Below are positions 11,481 to 22,866 of a stretch of DNA of 64,000 bases, one piece after another. The notes under the pieces are model-generated. The model was not told the DNA's origin and did no database searches. It was given only the letters and a program-made list of their open reading frames with translations. Positions within the stretch are counted from its first letter, which is position 1. Each line of letters starts with the position of its first letter. Location of the stretch: positions 827,139-891,138 of the forward strand of contig JAJVDF010000257.1 of assembly GCA_022410635.1 (NCBI GenBank), in the 5' to 3' direction. A program made the position numbers and the translations under genes. The stretch is from Tretioscincus oriximinensis. Taxonomy: Eukaryota; Chordata; Lepidosauria; Squamata; Gymnophthalmidae.

Positions 11481-11573
11481 ATGTACTTTCTTCCCTTGAC
11501 TGCCTTGTTCCCAGCATTAAATCTATCATTTGAACATTAGTACCTTAGAGATTTTCAATATTATACTTTTTAT

Positions 11574-11685
11574 AAGTGTATTTAACAATAATAAAGTCAT
11601 CCCTATATATGACATAAAATCACTGCAATAAGTGTATTTAACAATAATAAAGTCATCTCTATATATGATATAAAATCACTGCAAT
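11574..11685. repeat. tandem duplication, 56 bp x 2
   Basis: Units 11574-11629 and 11630-11685 differ at two positions only. They start AAGTGTATTTAACAATAATA and end ATAAAATCACTGCAAT. The sequence is AT-rich and noncoding. Confidence 0.95.
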
Positions 11686-13608
11686 GCTCAGAAGAAATTT
11701 CTTACATCAACTAAAAAATCCTTTTTCTATAAAATATACATTAAGTATAGCTTTGTTTTTTTTATTTTTGCACTTTTTTGATTCTCCAGTCTCTCCATGA
11801 TGAAAATCAATCTCATAGAACACTGCAGAAATGTTCTTGACTTTTGTTTTTTCACTTGAGGATAGTCAGCATATTTAAATTCCATAATCAACCGTGATTG
11901 TATCCACAAAGCAAAGATATTTGGCTTTTTTTCCTAGTATGTTCAAGGTATGTCCATTGCATTTTGTTCATGATGTTGGGTCATGTTAACTTTTTATTAG
12001 TACAACTTATGTGATGTTTTAATGCCATTAAATTTTCTGCAAATTGTTATTTTTGTTTTTATATACAGTAGGTTATTTTAATTTCATTTCCAGAAACTTC
12101 AGTTTCTCTTGCAATACTAGTTAAGCCATATTCCACCCAACATTCAATAGAAGATCTTCAACTTCTGGGATACCTGTGAATATATTTGAAATGTTGAGGC
12201 CATGCAATAGCTGTCAGCTCCTCTTCGGCAGTGATTTCGGATTCAGAAGTTTTGATAGCTCTCAAATCACGTTTGGGCATCCTGTTGTTGATCCTTGTTT
12301 TGACCAACTATATCTTTTCTTCCTCTTCAACCATAACATCCTTTTGGCAATCAGGTGTTGATGATTTGCAGTCTTTTCAAGAAACCTGTCCCTTTCCTGA
12401 TGACCTCCATTGCCAACATGGCAATGAGATGCACCTACAGAAAAGACTTACTAACCAGTCCCCAGAAATAAAGAATGAGCTAAGTGAAATTACAGCAAAC
12501 CATACTGATGTCATTTGAAAATCAAAGTCATGCATGCATTTAGTCTTTGCTGTGCAGCATATAACTTTAATCTCTTTTGTAATAGTTTCTATGGCATTCA
12601 GAAGAATAAATAAGCCAGAAGGGCCTGGAAGTTCACAGGGGATCTTATCAGCGGTCAATGAGGCCCCGCTGAAGCTTACAGACAGTCAGCTTCCTCCTGC
12701 GTTGGGACATTGGCTTGTTGTGGAGCCAGCAAAAAGGTGATAAGCTATGGAGAAGATTTTTTCGGAGTCTCGCCTATCTTTCACACCAAGTGGCCGACCA
12801 GGCTGCATTTTCCACAGTTGCCGCTTACAGATAGGCTGACTGTTTTTGGATAAGGCTGAAAAAGAAATAGGGAAAGAGACCAAATGGGTTCCAGTGTGTT
12901 TCCTTTTCAGGGTCCCCCAGGAATCTGAAGACCTAGGGTTTAATTTAAAAAAAAAATCCAAACCTGAAATATATATGTCTTTTGTGGCTTAAAAGTGCAG
13001 ACAGAGAATGTAGCTATTGAGTGCCTCTCAGAAAGAGAAGTTTCAGATTAGCTATTATCTGGAAGCCTCTACTCATGTCTGCAAATGCCAGGCAGGAAAA
13101 AGACTCGGCACATTCTGCCTTTTGATAAGGAAAACCCTGTCTGTGCTGAGTAGTAAAGCCCTTGCAGACCCAATTATGCAAGAAATAGAGACACTAAGAT
13201 GACCTTTTTGAGCAAATGTCAAAANTGCAGTCCATCCCAAATAAAGAAAAGAAAAGAAGCAGAATGGCTTGCAGGAGTTCGTAAACATTGAGAAGGGGCT
13301 AGAACATCAATCCTTAGCATCTCTCCAGATGAAAAAAGTAGCGAGTCATGAAAGCTGCACAATTGGGGTGCAACAAGCTGAGTTTAACAGAAACGTTTCA
13401 TTACTTTTATGTTTACCGTTACCTTTGTCAGTGTTCAGCTATACCACATACAATAATATATTGTAGGTAATAATAAAAGGGATCCTTTGATAGCCCTCTT
13501 CTTGAAGGTCCTTTCCCAAATAAGCCTTATTCTAGGCTGTATCACAGAATATGAGCCTGCCATCTACATGCAAATGTAGCCAAAGGCAGGCCCCCATTCG
13601 GACAATGG
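11686..13608. other. mostly unique noncoding stretch
   Basis: Several frames of 60-95 codons lie at 11.7-13.4 kb on both strands. None shows a recognisable domain and they overlap one another, so I do not call genes. A decayed processed pseudogene around 12170-12960 cannot be excluded. Confidence 0.4.
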
Positions 13609-13616
13609 CATGTGGA

Positions 13617-13855
13617 CAGTGCTTTTTTTCTGGGAAAAAAAGGTGACGGTACTAATGCCGGCGAGGGGCAGCGTTAGCCCCCCCCCCCCCCCCCCCCCCG
13701 TGCCGCCGCTGATGCCCCGGGGCCGGCACCTTTTATTTAGGGGGGGGCGGCATTAGCGGCGGTGGGGGCGGGGGTGGTGTCAGTGGTGCCCCCCCCGCCT
13801 AAATAAAAAGTGCCGGTACTGCGTTCCAGCTCGTACCGTCACAAAAAAAGCCGTG
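13617..13855. mobile_element. miniature hAT-type element, GC-rich
   Basis: The ends CAGTGCTTTTTTTCTGGG and (reverse complement of the right end) CACGGCTTTTTTTGTGACGG match the element at 4026-4625. Flanks CATGTGGA (13609-13616) and CATGTACA (13856-13863) look like an 8-bp target duplication with two changes. The interior has a 20-C run and CCTAAATAAAAAGTGCCGG / CCGGCACCTTTTATTTAGG inverted repeats. Confidence 0.75.
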
Positions 13856-14215
13856 CATGTACATGACTAAACTCTGTACTGAGATATAATCCAAAATAAG
13901 GCTCAGAGGGGAAAGGGCCAAAGTGACATAATACTATTGAATAGCCATTGCTGTCTCTAGTCATGCTAACTTCAGCATGTCGATTTCTGTATTGCTGTGT
14001 GTCTTTAAAACTGGAAAGGGCTCTATGGGTAGGCTGGTTAAGGTAAGGTAAACACCAAGGTAAGTCTGTGTTTAACTGGCAGTAGCACACAGAAATGGTA
14101 GGATTAACACAAAAGTGCAGGAATAAGGATTGATTGCATGCTTATTCCTGTTCTGACTTTTAAGCATTCTAAGGGTGCATTCATATTTTGCCATGTTGGA
14201 AATATTTGATTTCAT

Positions 14216-14313
14216 GCATTCTAAAATCTTACTATACTCAATCTTTTGCAAAATTTGGTTCCTGGAATTCTAAAATCTTACAATACTCAATCTTTTGTCA
14301 AATTAGTTTCTTG
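14216..14313. repeat. tandem duplication, 49 bp x 2
   Basis: Both units carry TTCTAAAATCTTAC, ATACTCAATCTTTTG and then a TTGG/TTCTTG end. They differ at about six positions. The sequence is noncoding. Confidence 0.85.
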
Positions 14314-14419
14314 GAATTCCCGTTCTGTTCAGTTCATCAGTTGATTGGAGGCACTATCTATTGTGTACAAAAAGGAACTGGCTTATGTAAGAATGGCACT
14401 ACCTCTGTTGGCCCTGTGA

Positions 14420-15722
14420 TTAAAATAGGCTGCTCTTCTTGCTGCCACTGTGGCAGAACAAATGCAAGGTTACAGTCAGGAATGCCAAGAGGAACGTCGA
14501 GAAGCAGATTGCAAAGAATGTAAAAAGAAATAATAAGAACTTCTTTAAATACATCAGAAGTATGAATCCTACCAGAAAAGCAATTGAACCACTAGACGGC
14601 AATGAACAGAAGATGATAATCAAAGAGGACACGGAGATTTCAGAGAGGTTAAATGATTTTTTTGCTTCAGTTTTCACTGAAGAGGAAAGAGGGTATATAC
14701 CTGCAAAAAAATTAGTCTTCTCAGGAAGAACAGCAGAGGAATTAAACTGGACAGAGATAACAAGGGAGGAGATTCTTGCTAGCTTTAACAAACTGAACAC
14801 CTATAAATCCCCAGGGCTAGATCGCATTCATCCAGAATTCTTAAAGAACTCAGATTTTAAATTGCTGAACTTCTAGCCAAAATATTTAATCTTTCATTAA
14901 GCTCAGGCACTGTGCCAGTCGATTTGGGGGTAGCAAATGTAACAGCAATCTTCAAAAAAAAGATCCCAGGAAATTACAGAGCAACCAGACATCAGTTCCA
15001 AGTGAAGNGTTGGAAACCATAATCAAGGAAAACCTTANTAAACACATGGAGAAGCATGCATTGCTGAACGAATCTCAGCACAGCTTCTGCAAAGGTAAAT
15101 CATGCCTTACAAACTTGTTGCAATTCTTTGAGAGTGTTAATAAGTATGTGGATAAAAGGGATCCAGCTGATATTGTCAATCTAGGCAACATGAATGACTT
15201 GGGCACCTCCCTTTTGAAGTCAGGCTGCAACATCTTGGACTCTTCAGCCTTGAAAGATGGGTTTGAAAGGTGATCTGATTGACATGTGTAAAATCATGCA
15301 TGGAGTGGAAAANGTGAAAAAATATTTTCTCTATCACACAATATTAGGACCAGGGGGCATTCCTTTAAACTAATATGCAGAAGAGTGAGAACAGACAAAG
15401 GAAGGTATTTTTTTCATCCAGAGGGTAATTGACCTGTGGAATTTACTTCCAGAAGAGCTGGATAGATTCAAGACAGGGTCAGATAAGTTTATGGACATCA
15501 AAGGTATAAATGGCTACTAGGGGGAGAATCTTTTGAAACTGCCTCTGGGATGGAGCAACAGACGGTACTCATGAAATACCATTTCAGAAAGTTGAGAATA
15601 GGTGCAGATTTTACCTTCTTTTGTTCAGAGTGGCCAGNTGCGATTGGTGGGCCTCTGTGTGAGACAGAATGCTGGACTAGATGGGCTCTGGCCCAATTCA
15701 GTATGTTCTTATGTTCTTAAGA
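14420..15722 (+). pseudogene. CR1-type LINE with internal deletion
   Basis: Bases 14439-14876 encode the start of a CR1-style reverse transcriptase region: a basic KNVKRNNKNFFKYIRS segment, EISERLNDFFASVFTEE, EITREEILASFNKL and KSPGLDRIHPEFLKN. After a stop and frameshifts, 15010-15180 encodes an SQHSFCKGKSCLTNLLQFFE-like segment. From about 15186 the text jumps to the 3' end of the element (GACTCTTCAGCCTTGAAAG) and runs to the terminal TATGTTCTTATGTTCTTA. Most of the polymerase palm, including its catalytic YADD region, is therefore missing. The copy cannot be active. Its 3' half matches 51595-52292. Confidence 0.85.
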
Positions 15723-16740
15723 AGTATCCCTGGAAATGCACTGCTTCTGAACACCTGGCAGTCGGTGCCTTTTTGGACAGCAGGGATGCCTCTGGTTGAT
15801 AAGTGGGGACCAGCCAGATATTTTTTTCCATTGATCAAATTTCTCTTGAAATCCTGGTTGCTTCTCTAACTTTCATGGTTGCTGTCAGGAAGAACTCCTG
15901 GCCTAAGAAACTGAAGTCTGAATGGACCAGCTGCAACAAGGCAGACAGCAAAAATGAGGCAAAGCTATTAGATAAGAGAGGGCAAGAGGTGAACGTTTTG
16001 CTGACAGAAAAGAAATATAGTTGGGATTGACTTCTAGTGCCAGTGATATTTTAATCTCGTTGGTGGAGAATGGCCTTTTCAGGCAGGCAAAATTAAATTT
16101 ATTGTGTCCCGCATCCTTCCCTGCCATCTTTGTTGCATATTTACTGACTGCCTAGAAGCAATAATCTTTCTCTGTAATGCAGAATTCTCTTTTATGTGCT
16201 CATATATTAAGAAGTGAAACAAGGTGCTACAGTAGAAATAAAGACAGACATTTAACTTCCCTTGTCAAATAAGTCAAAATAGTGGGACATTCTACTTAAC
16301 ACGGGGCAAGCCAGAAGAGACATTAATTGGGATCCTAATTTACAACTTTGCAACTTATATTCCAGCCTGACTGTGGTCCTAGTAGGTGAGAATGAATTTT
16401 TCACCTGCTACTCTGCTCAACCTTCCCGACCTTACAACAGCACATAATGTACATAAACCATTCTTACTAAAGGATAGAAGACCTCGGGATGGAATGCTGA
16501 TGTTTTGTGCTGAAGTCCAGGTGGCAGAGAAACACAAAAATCTGCTATGACTATTCAAAGGCTTCTGCTATTGCTCAATGAAATATTTTTCTCTCCTATG
16601 TGTTTGTTTGTTAAATCAAAGGCAAAATTTTAAAGACAAAGAAAAANCTGTCTGTTCCAATACAAATTCGGGACTTTGACTAGTTCCAGAGGCTCTCTAC
16701 AAGGCCTCATTTATGAGGCAATGCTGCCTTCTCCTAAGAG
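15723..16740. other. unique noncoding stretch
   Basis: No repeat or gene is recognised. Confidence 0.5.
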
Positions 16741-16741
16741 T

Positions 16742-16988
16742 CAGTCTGGTCTTGTGATTAGAGTATCAGACTCCTACCTGGAAGTCTTCTGGTTCTATTC
16801 TGCACTCCTCCATGGAAGCCAGCTAGATGACCTTGGGCTAGTCGCCATTCTTCAGAGCTCTCCCAGCTCCACCTATTTTATAAGATGTCTGTTGTGAAGA
16901 GGAGAANAGAAGGTTATGTAAGCTGCTTTGATTCCGTCTGGGTTGAAAAAAGTTGGGAATAAAAACTGACCCTTCTTCTCGTTGTTGT
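16742..16988 (+). mobile_element. Sauria-type SINE
   Basis: The tRNA-related head reads GTCTGGTCTTGTGATTAGAG with a B-box-like TGGTTCTATTC. The conserved middle is CATGGAAGCCAGCTAGATGA then CCTTGGGCTAG. The 3' part GTAAGCTGCTTTGATTCCGT...GGGAATAAAAA has the LINE-derived tail pattern. It ends in CTTCTT-like bases. Confidence 0.8.
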
Positions 16989-17049
16989 CTTTAATTCCCA
17001 CGGCAAGAAATCAAGGTTTTTTTTTTAACAGANCAAGCAGGCCTGTATT

Positions 17050-17590
17050 TTGGCTGTATTTTGCCCATGGTCTGCATATTTATTTATAGAATCATAGAGT
17101 TGGAAGAGACCTCCAGGGCCATCGGGTCCAACTCCCTGCTCATTGCAGGATTCATTAAACCATCCCAGACAGATGACTGTCCAGTCTCTGTTTAAAGACT
17201 TCCAGCGAAGACAAACTCATCACTTCTTATGGCAACCTGTTCCACTGGTTTACCACAATTACTGTTAGAAAGTTTTTTTTTCTGATATGTAATCTAAATC
17301 TACTCCCTTGCAGTTTCATCCCATTGTTCCTAGTCCTTCCATGTGCCAATGAGAACAATGGTGATTCCTCTGCTCTGTGATAGCCCTTCAGATATTTGTA
17401 CACAGCTATCAAGTCTCCTCTCAGTCTTCTATTTTGCATTTATTACTATTTAGTTATTTATTATTACTATTTATTTACTTATTTTGTTTATTTATTTTAC
17501 TCCCCCTCTTCCCTCAGCTACTTTGGGTTTTATAATAATAAAAGCAATAAAATATTAATATCTTCTTACTACTACTAGGGGCTATATTTT
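17050..17590 (+). repeat. unclassified dispersed repeat, split by CR1
   Basis: Bases 17052-17083 (GCTGTATTTTGCCCATGG) and 17438-17590 (TTATTTTACTCCCCCTCTTC, CCTCAGCTACTTTGG) match the two halves of one continuous segment at 38626-38770. The CR1 copy at 17084-17437 sits between them. I do not recognise the family. Confidence 0.75.
17084..17437 (-). mobile_element. CR1 LINE 3' end
   Basis: The plus-strand text AGAATCATAGAGTTGGAAGA, GACCTCCAGGGCCATC is the reverse complement of the classic CR1 3' UTR. On the minus strand, 17227-17439 encodes NRRLRGDLIAVYKYLKG, the typical CR1 C-terminus. It is 5'-truncated and inserted in the repeat at 17050-17590. Confidence 0.9.
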
Positions 17591-18548
17591 GTCTAAATAC
17601 GGCCCNGAAGCATAGGACATGGTAGGNAAAATTCTAGTCCTCTGCACCTCTGCTTCTGCACTTAGCAGAGCTGATCCTTTAGGAACAGTTCCTAGCTTCT
17701 GTGATCCAGTTGCCTCTGAAGAAGACCAACCACACTTTGGCAACTGTTCCACAATAAGCCCTGTTCCCTTCTGAAGCTCATGTGAATTTCAGAGCCTACT
17801 GTATGGACTCCAATGACCAAGAATGAACATTCCTAGCCTTGGAGCTGCCAGTACCATGCCTACAGTGCCACCATCTTTTCTTTTTCTTAGTCTTAGCCAT
17901 GTTTACTGACAGTTCTCACAGATTCCGCATTTCTTCTCTGTGGTATGCAGTTAAGGCGCTTGTTGTTTGGGGCAACTCAAGACTGGATTCCACTGAGCCC
18001 ATGGAAGTTGTGGAGATAAAGGCCTTGTACACATGAAGGTTTATAACCTGGAATATAGAATAGCCCAGGTGTAAGCGATCGCTCTGACATTACACACCTG
18101 CCTGGGTTTTTGTGAGGTGGCAGCAGCACCCTACTTGCAAGAAATACGTTGTTGTTATGGCATTGCCAGTTTTCTGTTGGATGATGGCACTAGGCATAAG
18201 GTACAGAAGCTATTTTGTATGCAAATAGAAAATGAATACAGGTTCAAGTCTGCAACTTTGGCTTAAGGTAGTCTTCTTTCTCTGAGACTAATGACTTTTC
18301 CATTTAAACTCAAAACCATCTAAAATCAGGATTATCATCCTCCCGCATCATGTTGAAGGTATTTCCAACACTTACCTTGCTTGGAGCAGTTTAATTATTC
18401 CACTTATATTTATCTTAGTTCATAAAATAACCAAAAGGCAAGAAGAGTATGCATTTATTCTATGATCAAAATGTCTTTGTGCAAGGAGAATTTTTAAATT
18501 AGTTTTAAATATGGTAGTCTCCAGATGAATTTAAAATGTCATCAGTCT
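17591..18548. other. unique noncoding stretch
   Basis: No repeat or gene is recognised. Confidence 0.5.
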
Positions 18549-18549
18549 T

Positions 18550-18858
18550 CCAGCATCTTGGCAGTCGCTAAGGAGTCCTTCTCTCGTCTGGGAGATGGGG
18601 TTTCGAAGCCCTGTTCGGACGTGGGGAGGGGTGAGCACCTTCCACTAGCCTGTAGCTCTAGCCTATCCAGCTATTCAAAAGCATGAATTGCAAGAAATTG
18701 CAACTGATACAAGTAGATACATGGGAACCACCACAGCCTGGTGGGGAAGATAGAATGTGAGCCTTTGGGCAAAATACCCTTGTAAGCCGCTTTGAGTCCC
18801 TTTGAAAGGTGAGAAAAGTGGGGTATAAGAGCCCAGTTCTTCTTCTTCTCCTTCTTCA
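18550..18858 (+). mobile_element. tRNA-derived SINE with CTT tail (copy 3)
   Basis: This is a near-complete copy. The head TTGGCAGTCGCTAAGGAGTC has a shortened A box, and GGTTTCGAAGCCC lies at the B box (18599-18611). The shared GAAATTGCAACTGA and CATGGGAACCACCACAGCC blocks follow, then the GCCGCTTTGAGTCCCTTTGA tail. It ends in only a few CTT units (18838-18857), so its tail is short compared with copy 1. Confidence 0.9.
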
Positions 18859-18887
18859 GTGCTAATGCCATATTACGTCACTACCAG

Positions 18888-18945
18888 CGTATTTATTTAG
18901 TTATTCTTATAACCCGCCCTATGCCTTAAGGTTTTGAAGGTGGGA
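18888..18945 (-). mobile_element. SINE-like AAATA tail remnant
   Basis: TATTTATTTAGTTATTCTTA followed by ACCCGCCCTATGCCTTAAG resembles the reverse complement of the tail of Sauria-type SINEs. No head is present. Confidence 0.4.
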
Positions 18946-19059
18946 AGGAAAACGAAATTTCTTCAACCCAAGTCCATGTTAAAGAGGTGTGTTTGATATT
19001 GCCATCAAAAGTCTGAAGTAAAACTAGATTTCAAATAAATTGCTGGATCCAGAAAATTT

Positions 19060-19210
19060 AGCAAGAAGGTCTTGTAGCAATTTGGAGATTAACAAGAAGT
19101 AGGATACGTGGCATGAGGCTTTGTAGACAAGTCTGAAGAAATAGACCTTTCTACAAAAGTTCATGCAGTCTTGTTAGTCTTCAAAGTGCCACAGAAGTTT
19201 TGCAGAAGTA
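19060..19210. mobile_element. Penelope-like foldback, old copy
   Basis: The left arm GGTCTTGTAGCAATTTGGAG, GGCTTTGTAGACAAG is answered by the right arm CTTTCTACAAAAGTTCATGC, CTTGTTAGTCTTCAAAGTGC in inverse orientation. The arrangement equals that at 7.6 kb but is diverged. Confidence 0.65.
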
Positions 19211-19433
19211 AAACTTAGCATGTTGCTGGGTGAGAAGTCANCTGGGTGCACTCCCCTCAGGTACAGCATCTGATTGAAGTTCAGGCAATTTGCTGTGTGT
19301 GTAAACATGACAATAGAAAAGAATCTGAACAATTATACAGAGCTTGAATCTGTCACTGGTAGTCTGTCAGTCTGCAATGTGGAAAACACAGGCAACAATT
19401 TTTCATGCTTTATGTTACAATTTATTGTCATAC

Positions 19434-19645
19434 TAGGGTAGACTGACAGATGACCCCTGTTTTTTTTTTTGGGGGGGGGGGGTTAAAAACCTGGTTTGGT
19501 GTGCCTGTCAGTTTTTTCTGAGGAAAGTTTTTCAAAAAAAGTTTTTTTTTCAAAAAAATTTTTTATTTTTTTTTCCTCAGGAAAAACCGGGATGCACCCC
19601 AAAAATGGATTTTCACCCCCCCCAAGGGGTCATCTGGTCAACCTA
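19434..19645. mobile_element. foldback element with A/T- and G/C-runs
   Basis: The left end TAGGGTAGACTGACAGATGA-CCCC and the right end (reverse complement TAGGTTGACCAGATGACCCC) form imperfect terminal inverted repeats. Inside, CTGAGGAAAG...TTTTTTCC-CTCAGGAAAA makes an inner stem. The same right end, GGTCATCTGGTTAGCCTA, occurs at 55398-55415. A target duplication was not found. Confidence 0.6.
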
Positions 19646-20057
19646 TAACTAGGGGGATTAGCCTGAGATCAGTATCAGCAATGAACTCGGGCTCTAGCCT
19701 TTGTTCCCAGTCCCTTGGCCAGCCACCTCCCCCAGCTGGTCCTGGCCAGATGAAGTTGGTGGACATGGAGGCACCACCGCCCCACCAGGCCCANAGCTGA
19801 TGCCGCGGCTGACACCACCCTGCCTGTGCCACCTGCTCCTCGGCTGAAGGAGACAGGGCAGGCAGGTAGCCTCAGGTCTGTCCTCCATTTTGTTTTGCCT
19901 TTGTTCTGCTGCTCCAGCACTATTTCCTCCAATCAGACTGTGAGGGAGCTGGAGGNTACAGCCCCCTTGCTGTCTGATTGGACAGATGATCACGAATGCT
20001 GTTTTATATATAAGATTTGTTAGAATTGACAGTGGTTTATCTGTAATTATTAATAGA

Positions 20058-20160
20058 TTTCAAAGAAATAGCCGTNTTAGTCTCTGTTCAGAAAGTCAAG
20101 CAAGTAGCACTTTGGAGACTATTAAGAGGAAGATAAATGGCACCTACTTCTTCAGATTAT
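20058..20160 (-). mobile_element. Penelope-like 3' end, single arm
   Basis: TTTCAAAGAAATAGCCGTNT, TTAGTCTC, TAGCACTTTGGAGACTA and CTACTTCTTCAGAT follow the order of the terminus at 26.8 kb. Only one arm is present. Confidence 0.75.
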
Positions 20161-21265
20161 TAACATGATTAAATATTTAATAAATGAAGTTCTAATCAGA
20201 ATACAAAGGAAATAAAAAAGGAAGGAAGAAAGAAAATTCTATTATATCAACAACAAAAGACAACATACCGCAGCAAAGACCTAGACAGTACTGGTCATAA
20301 CCACAAAACCAGCAGCATTTTCTTTCACTGACATATGTTAATAGCCTGCCCTCTTAGTGTATCTTGGCTTGGCAAGATCGTATTTGTATATTGTTTTAAA
20401 TTGCTTTCCATTGATTTTGTCCATCTGGCTGGCTTGTTACACAGTAAATCTATCACCACGACATAGTAGTGGGCTTTATATTCTAACAATATGATCTGCA
20501 AAAGCCCAATTCACAAGGATCTCTCTCCATTAAAATTTCTCTCAGTTCATTTTAGGCCACATGTCATTTGCTTTTGACTGCAGAATATTTACTCCATCTT
20601 TGTTCGTTCCTCAACTAAACCTCCACAACTGCTAATTACAGAAAAGAAATATTAACTTTTAAATTAATGAAAACCATATCTAATGCAGATAGCAGGCATG
20701 GTTAAGGATCTGGTATGGCAGTATATTCCTATCCACTTAAAAGCACAACTAGAAGCAGTCTTATGAGATCACCAGTCTAACCAGATACAGGCTCTTTCTG
20801 ACCTTAGCTTTATTTTAGATTAGTCAAAAAAATCCCAAAATGTGGGCATGGGTTAAGATGGTGGATGCTCCTTCCAGGGGTCGATGAAGCAAGCTCTAGT
20901 GGCTGAGGCTGGGCACCCCAAGGGGGGGGGATAGATTTCAATTGAATAGATCCTATTAAATGACTGGATGTATTTATTGACTAGTTCATAGGTGGACAAA
21001 CTGAACTCTGAAAGCCAAAGTCTTCAGGGTTTCAAGTATATATGTTACCTTTAAAACAACAGAATTCACTGTCATCATATCTCTACTGGNAGCATTGGCA
21101 GACACATTATATTATCCCATATTAAGGCATGATTTTTGCAGAAAACAATTAATACCCTGAATACAAGTGACATGATTGACACTGGAATGGTGCCTCGTTG
21201 CTCTGCCAGGGTCACTGAAGTATATTTTTCATTGACAGCTTGTGATGTTTCTTCTTTCACCATTT
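20161..21265. other. unique noncoding stretch
   Basis: No repeat or gene is recognised. A GGGGGGGG run lies at about 20922. Confidence 0.5.
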
Positions 21266-21269
21266 CAGT

Positions 21270-21356
21270 ATTGTTAACTACTCTGAGACCTTTGGGTATA
21301 GGGCAGTGTAGAAATGTAAATATATATATAAATAAAATAAATAAATAAATAAATAG
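21270..21356 (+). mobile_element. SINE 3' tail with AAATA repeats
   Basis: CTCTGAGACCTTTGGGTATA-GGGCAG followed by AAATAAAATAAATAAATAAA matches the tail of the SINE at 54.06-54.30 kb. The head is missing. Confidence 0.65.
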
Positions 21357-21559
21357 AGATTCAACCTTAACAGTTTCGTTTGAATGCTGAAGGTGAAGTC
21401 TAACTCTTCCTCCCTTCCTGACTCAGGGGGAAGATGAAGAAGTAGGCTTCCTCATCCATGTCATAAATTCAGCCTTCCCTGCAGTTGTGGCTGATGGAGA
21501 GATTTTATATAGTGTTTTTAAAATTTCCCCCCTTTTTTCCTTCCTTTCTTCCTCCCCTC

Positions 21560-22370
21560 CCTTATTTAGAGCATAATTCAATCCATTGGTTATAGGAACT
21601 CACATCTGGAAAACTAATCTTAATCTTCATTCCTTCACTCCATAATCTTGCCCCTATATAATTTTTTATAGTCAACCATTTTTGTTTGCAGGTTCTCACT
21701 TTTGGTATATTTTCTGGATTATTTATTCTACGATTGGCGATATCAGTCACAATCACATTGATAGTTTACTGATACATTTTCTTAATTGTCCCTATTGTGC
21801 TGTCTTTCCACCCACTCACTAAAACATTCTGAGCACATGATGTCATTTATCTATCACATCTCTTACACTGCCTGACATGATAGTATCCAAGTCTCCATGT
21901 AATATTTCCATTTTACTTGTAATTCGTGTAACTTTTTGGCATTCCCATTCCATCAGTATAAAAGTACCTGTTTGTTGACACCCATGCCAACTTGTTCCAA
22001 TAACATTTGGGTAAAAATGCGTCAACTGTGTGTTCTATACCATTTTGGAGTATCTTCCTTCTTGTCTCTGTCATAGAATTATTTTTTTGTTTCTTATTTT
22101 TTCTTATATCTTTTATGTATAATATAAAATGTCTTATATCTTACATTTATATCCATACTCCATATTCCATATAATTTTTCCTCTATTTCTTAATGTACCG
22201 ACATCTTTTGTTGTTATGTTAAAGTGTTCCCAGAACTGTTTTGAGCAGTATATTTTCTCTTCTATCCTGTTTTCCTTTTGTTGAATTTTCCGAATAGCTT
22301 TCTCTATTTCTTTATTTTCTCTCCCTAAACATCTCTTAATTGTATCATTGTTCATATATAACTTAATACA
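21560..22370 (-). pseudogene. L1-clade LINE ORF2 C-terminal fragment
   Basis: The minus-strand frame includes SWHGCQQTGTFILMEWECQK, the Cys/His (CWHGC-x-x-x-G-T-F) region near the C-terminus of L1-type ORF2 proteins. It matches the copy at 40703-41230. Stops and frameshifts break it throughout, and the first Cys is replaced by Ser. Confidence 0.65.
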
Positions 22371-22788
22371 TAATGTCTATAACCACATCCTGTCTCCTAC
22401 AGCTGTGCAAGAAAAGCAATATTATGACACTTAGGCTTGTAACTGGTGTTACATGTCCCTGAGCATTGGTGCACCAGAATGCTTCTGCCTCCCACCTTGC
22501 TGTCCCATCAAACATTCTGTAACATGACAGGCAGAGCATGGCATCTGTACTTCATCTACACACTGAATGCACAATAGGGGGTCAAAATAAGATAGATAGC
22601 ATGATTTCTCTGTGCATTCAAGGCACCAAAAGGCACAGTGTGAATCCTGACTCTTGTGGAATGTAAATAATCATACAGCTTCTAGCAATTTGCCCCCTTA
22701 TTCATTAATGGTACAAATATTCTGGAATCATGGAAGTTGATACGATGTAAATTGAAATCACACTGGATATAAGGGAATGGGGTAGGGA

Positions 22789-22866
22789 AACCCCTAGACT
22801 CACATATGTTTGGCTTCCATATATATACACACATGTGGACCAAACGTGTGTGAGTCTAGGGGTTTA
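22789..22866. repeat. 26-bp inverted repeat (hairpin)
   Basis: The left arm AAACCCCTAGACTCACATAT-GTTTGG and right arm CCAAACGTGTGTGAGTCTAG-GGGTTT pair with three mismatches, around a 26-bp loop of alternating TA/CA. It lies just beyond the L1 fragment at 23 kb. Its origin is unknown. Confidence 0.85.

Noticed and set aside
12176..12961. Cluster of 61-95 codon frames as a possible gene
   Set aside because: The frames overlap on both strands, share no recognisable domain, and show no splice-consistent reading. A decayed pseudogene remains possible but is not supported.
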